Assembly (NCBI RefSeq): GCF_000424145.1
Contig: NZ_AUJI01000011.1
Coordinates: 124,001 to 188,000, forward strand
Direction of reading: 5' to 3'
DNA length: 64,000 nucleotides
Source of the DNA: Butyrivibrio sp. AC2005
GTDB taxonomy: Bacteria > Bacillota > Clostridia > Lachnospirales > Lachnospiraceae
Made by a program: the position numbers and the translations under genes. Below, one piece after another: positions 42,572-50,882 of the stretch; positions within the stretch are counted from its first letter, which is position 1, and each line of letters begins with the position of its first letter. The notes below the pieces were generated by a model that saw only the letters and a program-made list of their open reading frames with translations, was not told where the DNA came from and did not search any database.

Positions 42572-42629
42572 CTCACAAAGCAAAAAACATTGTTTACCAC
42601 ATTTAAAAAACATGAAAAGGAGAAGGACA

Positions 42630-44042
42630 ATGGGGAACAATAGTAATTCTACAAATAAAGCAGAAGTCGGTGGTGCCTTTAGATGGTTCCATGCTACTTC
42701 CGTAAACGGCGGCGCGATGATGGTAGCTGCAGTACTGGCAAGTTATCTGTCTGTTTATATGACGGATACATTAGGGATTCCGGCAGCTATATGCTCAGTA
42801 ATAATGTTTATAGCAACTCTCTGGGATGCGATAAACGATCCGATGATGGGTGTGATCGCTGACAGTACACATACAAAGATGGGACGTTACAGGCCTTACT
42901 TCCTGTTTGCACCGGTTCTGCTTACATTCTTTGCAACTATGGTCTGGGTAGACTGGGGCTTTACAAATACTACGGCTAAGGCTGCATACATTCTTATTAT
43001 GTACATCGGTTACGGAATGACAGTTACTATGTACACAATGCCTCAGATGGCAATTCTTCCTGCAGCGGTTAAGAATGACGGTGAGAGAAACAAGATTATA
43101 ACAATGGGAGCAGGATGCTGTGCAGCAGCATTTACAGTAGGTAACACCTTTACTCCGAACATCACAGGTTTCTTTAACAGCCTTGGATTTACAAATGGAT
43201 ATGTTCCTTACATGATCATTTGCGGTATTCTTTCATTCGTTTCTTTCTGGGGACTTTTTAAGGCTTCAAAGGGACAGGAGAGATATCTTGCTACACCTGA
43301 AAAGAATCCTCTTAAGGGAATCGGAATGGTTTTAAAGCACAAGGAAGTATATCCTAACATCATTGCCTGGGTAATGGCTTCAATGGGATATGGACTTATG
43401 TTTTCATCATCAGTTTACTACATGATGTATTACTACCAGAGACCTGACCTTATAGGTGCATACATGGGTGTTATTTCAATCGGCGCACTTATTTCAATGG
43501 TAGTTGCAATGCCTATCGTTCTTAAGGTATTTAAGACCGGACAGAGAGCACTTTGCTTCTCTCAGGTGACAACAATAGCTTTATATGTAGTTCTTTTCTT
43601 CTTTGGAAAGACAAACTTTATCTTCCTCTGCGTGCTCACTTTCATCGCATCTGTAACAGGAGCTATGCAGAACGCACTGGTTAATATTCTTGTAAATGAT
43701 ACTATTGATTTCATCATGTACAAGGAAGGAAAAACCGCAAACGGACTTGTTTCATCAATCAAGGGATTTGCACAGAAGTGCGGTAATACAGCTACAAGCT
43801 CAGGCATACTTGCAATCCTTGCAGTATCAGGATATGTGGCAGGTGCCATTGGACAACAGCCCGAATCAGCTATGTTTGCTCTTAACTTCATCAAGTTCGG
43901 AGCACCCAGCATTACAGGAATCATTGTTATTCTCTGTGTAGTATTTGGACCCATCAAGCACTACAAGAAAGAGATAGAAGAGATGAAGTCCAAAATGCAT
44001 GCTGAGGACAGTGAGAATAGTCTGAAGCAGAAGGCTGTTTGA
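42630..44042 (+). CDS. GPH-family sugar:cation symporter (MFS)
   Basis: The ATG at 42630 follows AGGAGAAGG and lies downstream of the mapped promoter. The 470-residue carrier has 12 predicted helices. GPH-family marks include WDAINDPMMGVIADSTHTKMGRYRPYFLFAP after TM2, YTMPQMAILPAAVKNDGERNKI and TIDFIMYKEGKTANGLVSSIKGFAQKCGNTA. These carriers bring in glycosides or oligosaccharides with Na+ or H+. It shares the regulon motif with GH2 and GH78, so its cargo is probably their substrate. A terminator follows immediately. Confidence 0.9.
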   Translation: MGNNSNSTNKAEVGGAFRWFHATSVNGGAMMVAAVLASYLSVYMTDTLGIPAAICSVIMFIATLWDAINDPMMGVIADSTHTKMGRYRPYFLFAPVLLTFFATMVWVDWGFTNTTAKAAYILIMYIGYGMTVTMYTMPQMAILPAAVKNDGERNKIITMGAGCCAAAFTVGNTFTPNITGFFNSLGFTNGYVPYMIICGILSFVSFWGLFKASKGQERYLATPEKNPLKGIGMVLKHKEVYPNIIAWVMASMGYGLMFSSSVYYMMYYYQRPDLIGAYMGVISIGALISMVVAMPIVLKVFKTGQRALCFSQVTTIALYVVLFFFGKTNFIFLCVLTFIASVTGAMQNALVNILVNDTIDFIMYKEGKTANGLVSSIKGFAQKCGNTATSSGILAILAVSGYVAGAIGQQPESAMFALNFIKFGAPSITGIIVILCVVFGPIKHYKKEIEEMKSKMHAEDSENSLKQKAV

Positions 44043-44045
44043 TAA

Positions 44046-44088
44046 GAAAAAAGGGAACTGAGTCCGTATATGGTCTCAGTTCCTTTTT
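44046..44088 (+). terminator. Intrinsic terminator after the GPH symporter
   Basis: AAAAAAGGGAACTGAG pairs with CTCAGTTCCTTTTT around a short loop, with one bulged G in the 5' arm. It can also serve the convergent AraC gene ending at 44112. Confidence 0.85.
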
Positions 44089-44111
44089 CGGTGTGTGAAG
44101 TATGATTTACA

Positions 44112-45233
44112 TTACTCATGCGAGAATGGAATGAAAGGGCTGTCCTTTTTATTGGACTTTCTGAAATCGGCCGGTGAGCAGCCATAGGTTTTTCTGAATA
44201 CCCTGGAAAAATGATCGGCGCTGTTATATCCTATTTCTTCAGCTATTTCATTTACCTTCTGGTCGGTATTTATAAGCAGATTTACTGCATCTCGCATGCG
44301 GAGATTCTTAATAAGATCCGTGAAGTTTTTCCCTGTATTCTGTTTTATGAGTGTGCAAAGATGCGGCTCCGAATAGTGAAAAAACTCGGCAAGCGAAGAC
44401 AATGACAGTGTCTGATAGTTGTGCTGAATATATTGCAGTACAAGTGAAAAATCAGAATCAATATCATAGTTGTAAAAGGATATTGTCTTGCTGTAGTTTC
44501 GGAGAAGATTAGCAAAAAATAAATTGATTATGTTAATACAGCAGTTGTTACTATACCCGTCAGGAGCCTCTGATTCGATCAGAAGCTTTCGAAGGAAAAT
44601 TCTGCATTCCATATTGTTTTCAGTAAAGAGCATAAGGTAATTGGGCCTATCCTCATTTCTAAGGATGTGCCTGAAAAATCCTGACAAAAGATCCTGATGA
44701 AGCATAAGTGAAGTGAAGGTACTTTCGAAGGTACTTTTCCTGATGCAAACGGTATAAACTATGCTGGTTTCATCATCTATGATGTAGTCATGATTGGAAC
44801 CCGGGGCAACAATACATACTTCACCCTCGTGCATCTTATGGGCAGTTCCCTCAAAATACAGAGTGCCCTCACCCTTTACCACAAAATCCAGCTCAAAATA
44901 ATTATGCCTGTGAGCATAATTTCTGGTAAATCGCGGATGACGAATAGTGTAGACATCATAAAACTGAGGAATGATTTTTTCCTCACCTACATAGGAATTT
45001 ATTTCATGCTCTACATCATAATGAAGAGGTATCTTATCCACAAGCTTATCAAATTCATCATCACTTACTGACAGGGCATCTGCAGGAAGCCTGAAAAAAG
45101 ATGGCGATGTACTAAGAAGCCCCTTTTCATTCATACGCTGCATCATTTCAGTAAACTGAAGCTTCATACCTGTGCGCTTGTAATATGAATTCATTTCATT
45201 TTGGAATTTTCCATAAGTCGTATATTTTTTCAT
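44112..45233 (-). CDS. AraC-family regulator with cupin-type sensor domain (divergent to mgsA)
   Basis: The start is the ATG at 45231-45233; a longer upstream frame would run into the mgsA promoter. The 373-residue product has an N-terminal arm, a cupin (FELDFVVKGEGTLYFEGTAHKMHEGEVCIVAPGSNHD), and two C-terminal HTH motifs (SLAEFFHYSEPHLCTLIKQNTGKNF; EIAEEIGYNSADHFSRVFRKTYGCSPADF). It lacks a clear ribosome site. It is divergent from the methylglyoxal synthase gene across 109 bp that hold two TTTTGAAAA repeats 21 bp apart, so it probably controls that gene and itself. The inducer is unknown. Confidence 0.9.
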   Translation of the reverse strand: MKKYTTYGKFQNEMNSYYKRTGMKLQFTEMMQRMNEKGLLSTSPSFFRLPADALSVSDDEFDKLVDKIPLHYDVEHEINSYVGEEKIIPQFYDVYTIRHPRFTRNYAHRHNYFELDFVVKGEGTLYFEGTAHKMHEGEVCIVAPGSNHDYIIDDETSIVYTVCIRKSTFESTFTSLMLHQDLLSGFFRHILRNEDRPNYLMLFTENNMECRIFLRKLLIESEAPDGYSNNCCINIINLFFANLLRNYSKTISFYNYDIDSDFSLVLQYIQHNYQTLSLSSLAEFFHYSEPHLCTLIKQNTGKNFTDLIKNLRMRDAVNLLINTDQKVNEIAEEIGYNSADHFSRVFRKTYGCSPADFRKSNKKDSPFIPFSHE

Positions 45234-45259
45234 GGCTATATCATAACATACTAAAATTC

Positions 45260-45303
45260 TTTTGAAAAAATAACGTGATATTTTGAAAACAAAGTAATAT
45301 AAT
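45260..45303 (+). promoter_or_regulatory. Direct-repeat AraC-type operator and promoter of mgsA
   Basis: TTTTGAAAA occurs at 45260-45268 and 45281-45289, 21 bp apart (two helical turns), followed by TATAAT at 45298-45303. The second copy covers the -35 position. A third TTTTGAAAA lies at 45317-45325 in the leader. Confidence 0.6.
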
Positions 45304-45342
45304 GCTTGATAAGATTTTTTGAAAAAGGAGGAGACAGAAAAA

Positions 45343-45813
45343 ATGTCAGAAACAATTACACTTACCATAAAGAAACAAAAGAACATAGCACTCATAGCTC
45401 ATGATGGCAAAAAGGCAGAGCTTATCGAGTGGTGCAAAAATAATGCAGATATTCTTTCAAAGCACTTTTTATGCGGAACAGGTACAACTGCCCGTATGAT
45501 AACTGATGCAACAAATCTTCCTGTACGCGGTTATAATTCAGGCCCCCTTGGCGGTGACCAGCAGATCGGCGCTAAGATAGTAGAGGGGAAAATTGACTTT
45601 GTTATTTTCTTTTCAGACCCGCTTACAGCAGCACCGCATGATCCTGATGTAAAGGCACTTATGAGAATTGCGCAGGTGTACGATATTCCTTTTGCCAATA
45701 ACAAAGCCACAGCTGATTTCCTTATTCATTCATCATACATGGATGAGGAATATGACCACGACATTATCAACTTCAAGCAGAACATTGAGCACAGAGCAGA
45801 GACACTTTTGTAA
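45343..45813 (+). CDS. mgsA: Methylglyoxal synthase
   Basis: The ATG at 45343 is preceded by AAGGAGGAG. The 156-residue product has IALIAHDGKKAELIEW near the N-terminus, GTGTTARMI, then GPLGGDQQIG with a catalytic Asp and SDPLTAAPHDPDVKALMRIAQVYDIPFANNKATADFLI, the core of MgsA. It converts dihydroxyacetone phosphate to methylglyoxal and phosphate when sugar phosphates accumulate. Its position next to the rhamnose genes is meaningful, because rhamnulose-1-phosphate aldolase yields DHAP plus lactaldehyde. It is divergent from and likely controlled by the AraC protein at 44112. Confidence 0.92.
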   Translation: MSETITLTIKKQKNIALIAHDGKKAELIEWCKNNADILSKHFLCGTGTTARMITDATNLPVRGYNSGPLGGDQQIGAKIVEGKIDFVIFFSDPLTAAPHDPDVKALMRIAQVYDIPFANNKATADFLIHSSYMDEEYDHDIINFKQNIEHRAETLL

Positions 45814-45817
45814 ATTG

Positions 45818-45857
45818 AAAATGCAATATGATATTAGCTACAGGCAGATGCATTTTG
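45818..45857. terminator. Weak hairpin between mgsA and the convergent RhaS-like gene
   Basis: AAAATGCA (45818-45825) pairs with TGCATTTT (45849-45856) around a 23-nt loop. The flanks are A/T-rich. It may act in both directions but is weak. Confidence 0.4.
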
Positions 45858-45867
45858 GGATATTTAA

Positions 45868-46854
45868 TCACTGTATAAAACTGTGATTAGCCAGTCGGTA
45901 GTCTCTGGGACTGCAGCCATATATTCTGCGGAACAGACGATGGAAAAAACTGGTGTTGTCATAGCCTACAGAGATAGCGATATCGGCAATAGGTGCATTT
46001 GAACGAACAAGAAGAGAGCAGGCCCTTTCAAGACGCTTCTCCTGAAGGAGATCCTTGAAGGTGTGGCCTGTTTCTTTTTTTATTATGCGACTTATTGTGT
46101 ATACATCTGCTTTTTCTGCTGCTGCAAAATCCTTGAGCGATGCGGTCTTGTAGGATGTATCAATATAGGATAGGAGCTTAAGCGTTATCTCCTGTTCATA
46201 GGAATTGGAGTCAATATGAATAAGCTCAGAATGATTTGTGAGATTAAGGAAAAGAAGTCCCACAGTGGCCTGGTTTATGGTTCTGCTGTTTTTGTCGGAG
46301 TTCAGCATATTCCATATCAGGTTTTCCATTAAGTTCTGAATGGGAAGAACATCTGAAACATTAAAATACATGTAGTTGCTGGTCAAATCCTTTCTGGTGA
46401 GGCAGCTTATTATGAAGTCTCTAAGGGCGCTTGGCTGAGCTCCCATCATAGGAAGCACCACATCAAAAAATTCCGGAAGTATCATGAAATTAACTGCAAT
46501 ATCATTCTCACCTGCCGGATATATTTCCTGAGTGGCATGCTGATTCAGAAAAAGAAGATCGCCTTCTTCCAGAATAATTTCCTGACCATCCACGATATGT
46601 CTTGTAGTACCATTGCACATATAAATGAACTCAACATAGTTGTGAGTATGCTTCGGAAAGTGAATAAAGCGCACATGCGGACGCATATCAATAAGGCGTC
46701 CGTTTTTTAGTACCCTCGCAGAATCAATCTCATCTGATTTTTTGGACGCTTGAGGACTATAGTACAAGTCACGGTTTATATATTCTTTTCCATCCAGTAT
46801 GGACTGTTCCTCATCTGTGATAATGCTGAGCTTTTGCAGTAATTCTCTGTTCAT
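45868..46854 (-). CDS. AraC-family regulator, RhaS/RhaR-like
   Basis: 328 residues. The cupin domain (HTHNYVEFIYMCNGTTRHIVDGQEIILEEGDLLFLNQHATQEI) senses the ligand; two C-terminal HTH motifs (DFAAAEKADVYTISRIIKKETGHTFKD; DIAISVGYDNTSFFHRLFRRIYGCSPRDYR) bind DNA. GGAGG (complement of 46862-46866) precedes the ATG. It is divergent from rhaA across 224 bp that contain AGGACCT repeats, so it is most likely the activator of the rhamnose genes, with rhamnose or a derivative as inducer. Confidence 0.88.
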   Translation of the reverse strand: MNRELLQKLSIITDEEQSILDGKEYINRDLYYSPQASKKSDEIDSARVLKNGRLIDMRPHVRFIHFPKHTHNYVEFIYMCNGTTRHIVDGQEIILEEGDLLFLNQHATQEIYPAGENDIAVNFMILPEFFDVVLPMMGAQPSALRDFIISCLTRKDLTSNYMYFNVSDVLPIQNLMENLIWNMLNSDKNSRTINQATVGLLFLNLTNHSELIHIDSNSYEQEITLKLLSYIDTSYKTASLKDFAAAEKADVYTISRIIKKETGHTFKDLLQEKRLERACSLLVRSNAPIADIAISVGYDNTSFFHRLFRRIYGCSPRDYRLANHSFIQ

Positions 46855-46915
46855 TTAGGACCTCCGTGAAGGATTATGTCTTTAAATTAACATGTGTGTT
46901 TATTATTTGCAATAA

Positions 46916-46975
46916 AGGACCTATTTTTCTTCAGTGTAGGACCTTAAATATTTCGTTTGGGAGTTTTAATATAAT
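46916..46975 (+). promoter_or_regulatory. AGGACCT direct-repeat operator and rhaA promoter
   Basis: AGGACCT occurs at 46916-46922 and 46938-46944, 22 bp apart, followed by TATAAT at 46970-46975; no good -35 is visible. A third copy at 46857-46863 overlaps the ribosome site of the divergent regulator, which could give negative autoregulation. Confidence 0.6.
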
Positions 46976-47078
46976 TTCAAGATGTTTAAGACGAGAGTTT
47001 TTCACGATTGATTTATCTTGGCCAATATTTTCCGGATTATAAACGGATAGCAAAAAAAGAAAGGGAAGGTTACAAAAA

Positions 47079-48329
47079 ATGACAGTTAAGGAAAGATATG
47101 AAGCAGCAAAAGAGCGTTATGCAAAGCTTGGAGTTGATACAGATAAGGCTATCAGCGAACTTGAAAAAATCAGTCTCTCTATGCACTGCTGGCAGGGAGA
47201 TGATGTAGTAGGTTTTGATCAGAAGGGACCTCTTAGCGGAGGAATCCAGACAACAGGAAATTATCCCTACAAGGCTACAACACCTGAGCAGCTCATGCAG
47301 GATATAGATGAGGTATTCACACTTGTACCCGGAAAACATAAGCTCAATCTTCATGCCTGCTATGCAGTATTTGAAGGTGATGAATGGGTAGACAGAGATA
47401 AATTAGAGCCTAAGCACTTCAAGGCCTGGGTAGATTTTGCAAAGAAACATGGCATCGGTCTTGATTTTAACCCCACAATGTTTTCACATCCCATGGCAGA
47501 GAATGCAACACTTTCATCAGAGGATGAGACAGTTAGAAAATTCTGGGTTGATCACTGCATCGCATGCCTTAAGATTTCTGAGTATTTTGCAACAGAGACA
47601 GGCGTACCCTGCATGATGAATATCTGGATTCCGGACGGTTTCAAGGATGTGATTCCGGATCGAATCTCTCCCAGAAAGAGACTTAAGGATTCACTTGATC
47701 AGATCCTTGCAACTCCTTATGACAAGAGCAAGGTATATGTAGCAGTTGAGTCCAAGGTATTTGGAATCGGCATGGAATCAGTAACAGTAGGTTCACAGGA
47801 GTTCTATTTAAGCTATGCAGCTAAGAACGGAATCATGTGCCTCATCGATTCAGGCCATTTCCATCCTACAGAGAATGTTGCAGATAAGCTTTCATCAATG
47901 CTTCTTTTCAATGAAAAGATGGCACTTCATGTTACAAGACCTGTACGTTGGGATTCTGACCATGTAGTTATCTACAATGATGATGCAAAAGAAATCGCAC
48001 AGGAAATCGTAAAGAACGGTCCTGAAAGATTCTTCATCGGAATGGATTATTTCGATGCAAGTATTAACCGTGTTTCCGCATGGACAAACGGAATGAGAAA
48101 CTTCTTAAAGGCCCTTCTTAACGCAGAGCTTCAGCCCAATGAAAAGCTGTGTGCACTTCAGAACGAGCGCAACTTTACAGAGCTCATGTCTCTCCAGGAG
48201 CGCATCAAGATGATGCCTGTCGGAGATGTTTGGGACTACTACTGTGAGAAGATGAACGTTCCCACAGAGGACGAGTGGTTTGACGTTTGCAAGAAATATG
48301 AGGATGAGGTTCTCACAAAAAGAGCGTAA
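47079..48329 (+). CDS. rhaA: L-rhamnose isomerase
   Basis: 416 residues. It shows the RhaA signatures MHCWQGDDVVGFD, GIQTTGNYPYKATTPEQLMQDID, LHACYA, ESKVFGIGMESVTVGSQEFY and CLIDSGHFHPTENVADKLSSMLLFNEKMALHVTRPVRWDSDHVV, with the His, Asp and Glu residues that bind two metals. It converts L-rhamnose to L-rhamnulose. AAGGGAAGG lies 9 bp before the ATG. Full length for the family. It is first in the rhaA-rhaD-rhaB order and is separated from rhaD by only 16 bp. Confidence 0.96.
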   Translation: MTVKERYEAAKERYAKLGVDTDKAISELEKISLSMHCWQGDDVVGFDQKGPLSGGIQTTGNYPYKATTPEQLMQDIDEVFTLVPGKHKLNLHACYAVFEGDEWVDRDKLEPKHFKAWVDFAKKHGIGLDFNPTMFSHPMAENATLSSEDETVRKFWVDHCIACLKISEYFATETGVPCMMNIWIPDGFKDVIPDRISPRKRLKDSLDQILATPYDKSKVYVAVESKVFGIGMESVTVGSQEFYLSYAAKNGIMCLIDSGHFHPTENVADKLSSMLLFNEKMALHVTRPVRWDSDHVVIYNDDAKEIAQEIVKNGPERFFIGMDYFDASINRVSAWTNGMRNFLKALLNAELQPNEKLCALQNERNFTELMSLQERIKMMPVGDVWDYYCEKMNVPTEDEWFDVCKKYEDEVLTKRA

Positions 48330-48345
48330 AGAAAGGATATATATC

Positions 48346-49194
48346 ATGAAAGTTTTAGATTCAGAATTTGCAAAAGGTTTTTGCCGCATGTGCGTAGACG
48401 GCTTCTACCAGGGCTGGCACGAGAGAAACGGCGGTAACTTAAGCTACAGAATAAAAGAGGAAGAAATTGCTTCCGTAAAGGAAGAGCTTACAGAAGATGG
48501 CGAGTGGAAGGAAATCGGAACAGCCGTACCTGATCTTGCAGGTGAATACTTCATGGTTACAGGTTCAGGCAAATATTTCAGAAATGTTGAAATCGATCCT
48601 GCAGCCAACATCTGCATTATCAAGGTAGATGAAAAGGGCGAAAAGTATCAGATCCAGTGGGGCCTTGTAAATGGAGGAAGACCTACATCAGAGCTTCCTT
48701 CACACCTCATGAATCTTGAGGTGTGCAAGAAGAGAAACGCTGATATCAGAGTGGTATACCACTGCCATCCTGCTAACACCATTGCACTTACCTTTGTACT
48801 TCCTCTTGACGGTGAAGTTTTCACAAGAGAAATATGGGAGATGGCTACAGAGTGTCCTGTTGTATTCCCTGAGGGAATCGGCGTAGTACCGTGGATGGTT
48901 CCCGGCGGACGTGAAATTGCAGTTGCTACTTCCGAAATCATGAAAAAGCAGGATGTTGCTATCTGGGCACATCACGGCATGTTTGCCTGCGGCACGGATT
49001 TTGATATCACCTTCGGCCTTATGCACACAGTTGAGAAGGCAGCAGAGGTTCTTGTAAAGGTTATGTCTATGACAGACAGAAAGCGTCAGACCATACAGCC
49101 CGACGAATTCAGAGCTCTTAACGAGCCCTTCGGAATCAAGGTAGGAGAAGCTTTCCTCTACGAGAAAAAGAGTGACATAATCGGAGAACGATAA
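48346..49194 (+). CDS. rhaD: Rhamnulose-1-phosphate aldolase
   Basis: The ATG at 48346 follows AAAGGA; a longer frame overlapping rhaA has no ribosome site. The 282-residue class II aldolase has VYHCHPANTIALTF with zinc-binding His residues, GGRPTSELPSHLMN, and WAHHGMFACG with a further His. It splits L-rhamnulose-1-phosphate to DHAP and L-lactaldehyde. The kinase that makes its substrate is the next gene, but a 26-bp array and hairpin cap lie between them. Confidence 0.95.
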   Translation: MKVLDSEFAKGFCRMCVDGFYQGWHERNGGNLSYRIKEEEIASVKEELTEDGEWKEIGTAVPDLAGEYFMVTGSGKYFRNVEIDPAANICIIKVDEKGEKYQIQWGLVNGGRPTSELPSHLMNLEVCKKRNADIRVVYHCHPANTIALTFVLPLDGEVFTREIWEMATECPVVFPEGIGVVPWMVPGGREIAVATSEIMKKQDVAIWAHHGMFACGTDFDITFGLMHTVEKAAEVLVKVMSMTDRKRQTIQPDEFRALNEPFGIKVGEAFLYEKKSDIIGER

Positions 49195-49202
49195 AAGTTC
49201 TT

Positions 49203-49307
49203 GCTATAGAAAAAGATGATACCTCAATAGCTATAGAAAAGATGATACCTCAATAGCTATAGAAAAGATGATACCTCAATAGCTATAGAAAAGATGATAT
49301 TTTAATA
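49203..49307. repeat. Tandem array D: 26-bp unit, 4 copies
   Basis: Units begin at 49203 (27 bp, one extra A), 49230, 49256 and 49282 with consensus GCTATAGAAAAGATGATACC then TCAATA. The last unit reads GATATTTTAATA and runs into the cap at 49308. The array begins 8 bp after the rhaD stop codon. Confidence 0.95.
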
Positions 49308-49407
49308 GCCTTCCACCTTTGGGGGGCGCTCAACGTCCGGGGGACGTTGGTTTAGCGCGGACCGAAGCGGAGCGAAGACAGGTGTCAGCGAAGCTGACGG
49401 ATGAGGG
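49308..49407 (+). repeat. Dispersed hairpin cap, copy D (long form)
   Basis: The first hairpin starts GCCTTCCACCTTTGGGGGGC. A roughly 50-bp GC-rich insert follows with CAACGTCC-GGGG-GACGTTG and CCGAAGCGGAGCGAAGACA. The module closes with GTCAGC-GAA-GCTGAC and GGATGAGGG. The inverted left half of the element at 15017 carries a homologous insert, so long and short cap forms exist. Confidence 0.9.
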
Positions 49408-49423
49408 TTATTAGGAGCACATA

Positions 49424-50848
49424 ATGAATTACTACTTAGCAGTTGATATAGGAGCATCTTCCGGCCGACATATCCTTTCATGGCTGGAAGATGACAAAAT
49501 AAAATACGAAGAAATCCACAGATTCTACAACGGCATGGATGAAGAAAACGGCCACAAGGTCTGGGACACAAAAAGACTATTCGAAGAAATTCTTATCGGT
49601 ATGAAAAAATGCCATGAAATGGGCAAGGATCCTGTTTCAATGGGCATCGATACCTGGGGCGTTGACTATGTACTTCTTGATAAAAATAATGAGATAGTCG
49701 GCAGCACCTATGCCTATAGAGATGACAGAACTGAAGGCATGGACAGCGAAGTCTACAAGATAATTTCTGAAAATGACCTCTATGCACGCACCGGAATTCA
49801 GAAAGCAATTTTCAATACGATTTACCAGCTTATGGCATGCAAAGTTCAGGAGCCTGAAAATCTGGAAAAGGCAGAATCACTTTTGATGATACCGGATTAT
49901 CTGCATTTTCTTTTGACAGGTATAAAGAAGCAGGAATACACCAACGCCACAACAACACAGCTTGTTAATCCGAAGACCAACGAGTGGGACATTGAACTCA
50001 TAGAAAAGCTGGGACTTCCTGCAAAGCTTTTTGGAGAGCTTTCAATGCCCGGAACAGAAGTGGGTATGCTTTCAAAGGAAGTACAGGACAAGGTTGGTTT
50101 TAACTGTAAAGTTATCCTTCCTGCAACTCACGACACAGGCTCTGCGGTAATGAGCGTTCCAAGCACAGCTGAGGATGTGCTTTATATATCCTCAGGAACC
50201 TGGTCATTATTTGGATGTGAATTATCAAAAGCTAACACTTCAGAGATAGCACGTAAGGCGAACTTCACCAACGAAGGCGGCTATGATCATAGATACAGAT
50301 TCCTGAAGAACATCATGGGCTTGTGGATGATACAGTCTGTTAAGAAGGAATTTGAAGCCGGATATGATTATGCCGGAAAGAAGGAAAATGAAGATTATTC
50401 CTTTGCAAATCTCTGTGCAAGAGCAGAAAACGAGACAATTGACTCCATAGTGGATGCAAATTCAGCTGTCTTTCTTGCCCCTGCGTCCATGATTGCAGCG
50501 ATCCAGGACGAGTGTAAAAAGACCGGGCAGCAGATACCTGCAACACCCTGGGAGATCGCCAGGATAATCTACAGATCTCTTGCAGCCTGCTATAAACAGG
50601 CAGCAGAAGAACTGGAAGAAATAACAGGCAAACATTTTGAGTCTATTAATATAGTAGGTGGAGGCTCAAACGCTGACTACCTTAACAAGCTTGCTGCCAG
50701 GGAAACAGGCAAAACAATTTATGCCGGTCCTTCCGAAGCAACAGCCATTGGCAATATAGGAGCTCAGATGCTTGCAGATGGTATATTTACTGACCTGATG
50801 GAATTCAGAAAATGCGTATTTTCTTCTTTTGAAGTAAAGGAATACTAA
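49424..50848 (+). CDS. rhaB: Rhamnulokinase
   Basis: 474 residues of the FGGY kinase family. The N-terminal AVDIGASSGRHILSWLED is the phosphate-1 motif, SMGIDTWGVDYVLLD carries the catalytic Asp region, ATHDTGSAVMSVPS and YISSGTWSLFGCE are the second phosphate motif, and INIVGGGSNADYLNKLAA is the adenosine motif. It phosphorylates L-rhamnulose at O1. TAGGAG lies 8 bp before the ATG. It is cotranscribed with rhaA-rhaD unless the array and cap between rhaD and rhaB reduce readthrough. A terminator follows. Confidence 0.95.
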   Translation: MNYYLAVDIGASSGRHILSWLEDDKIKYEEIHRFYNGMDEENGHKVWDTKRLFEEILIGMKKCHEMGKDPVSMGIDTWGVDYVLLDKNNEIVGSTYAYRDDRTEGMDSEVYKIISENDLYARTGIQKAIFNTIYQLMACKVQEPENLEKAESLLMIPDYLHFLLTGIKKQEYTNATTTQLVNPKTNEWDIELIEKLGLPAKLFGELSMPGTEVGMLSKEVQDKVGFNCKVILPATHDTGSAVMSVPSTAEDVLYISSGTWSLFGCELSKANTSEIARKANFTNEGGYDHRYRFLKNIMGLWMIQSVKKEFEAGYDYAGKKENEDYSFANLCARAENETIDSIVDANSAVFLAPASMIAAIQDECKKTGQQIPATPWEIARIIYRSLAACYKQAAEELEEITGKHFESINIVGGGSNADYLNKLAARETGKTIYAGPSEATAIGNIGAQMLADGIFTDLMEFRKCVFSSFEVKEY

Positions 50849-50882
50849 CGAAAAGCATAAAAAAGAATGTATATTACAATAT

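Noticed and set aside
42513-42629. Upstream ATG for the GPH symporter
   Set aside because: It lies inside regulon site 5 and its extension is not hydrophobic or conserved-looking; AGGAGAAGG marks the ATG at 42630.
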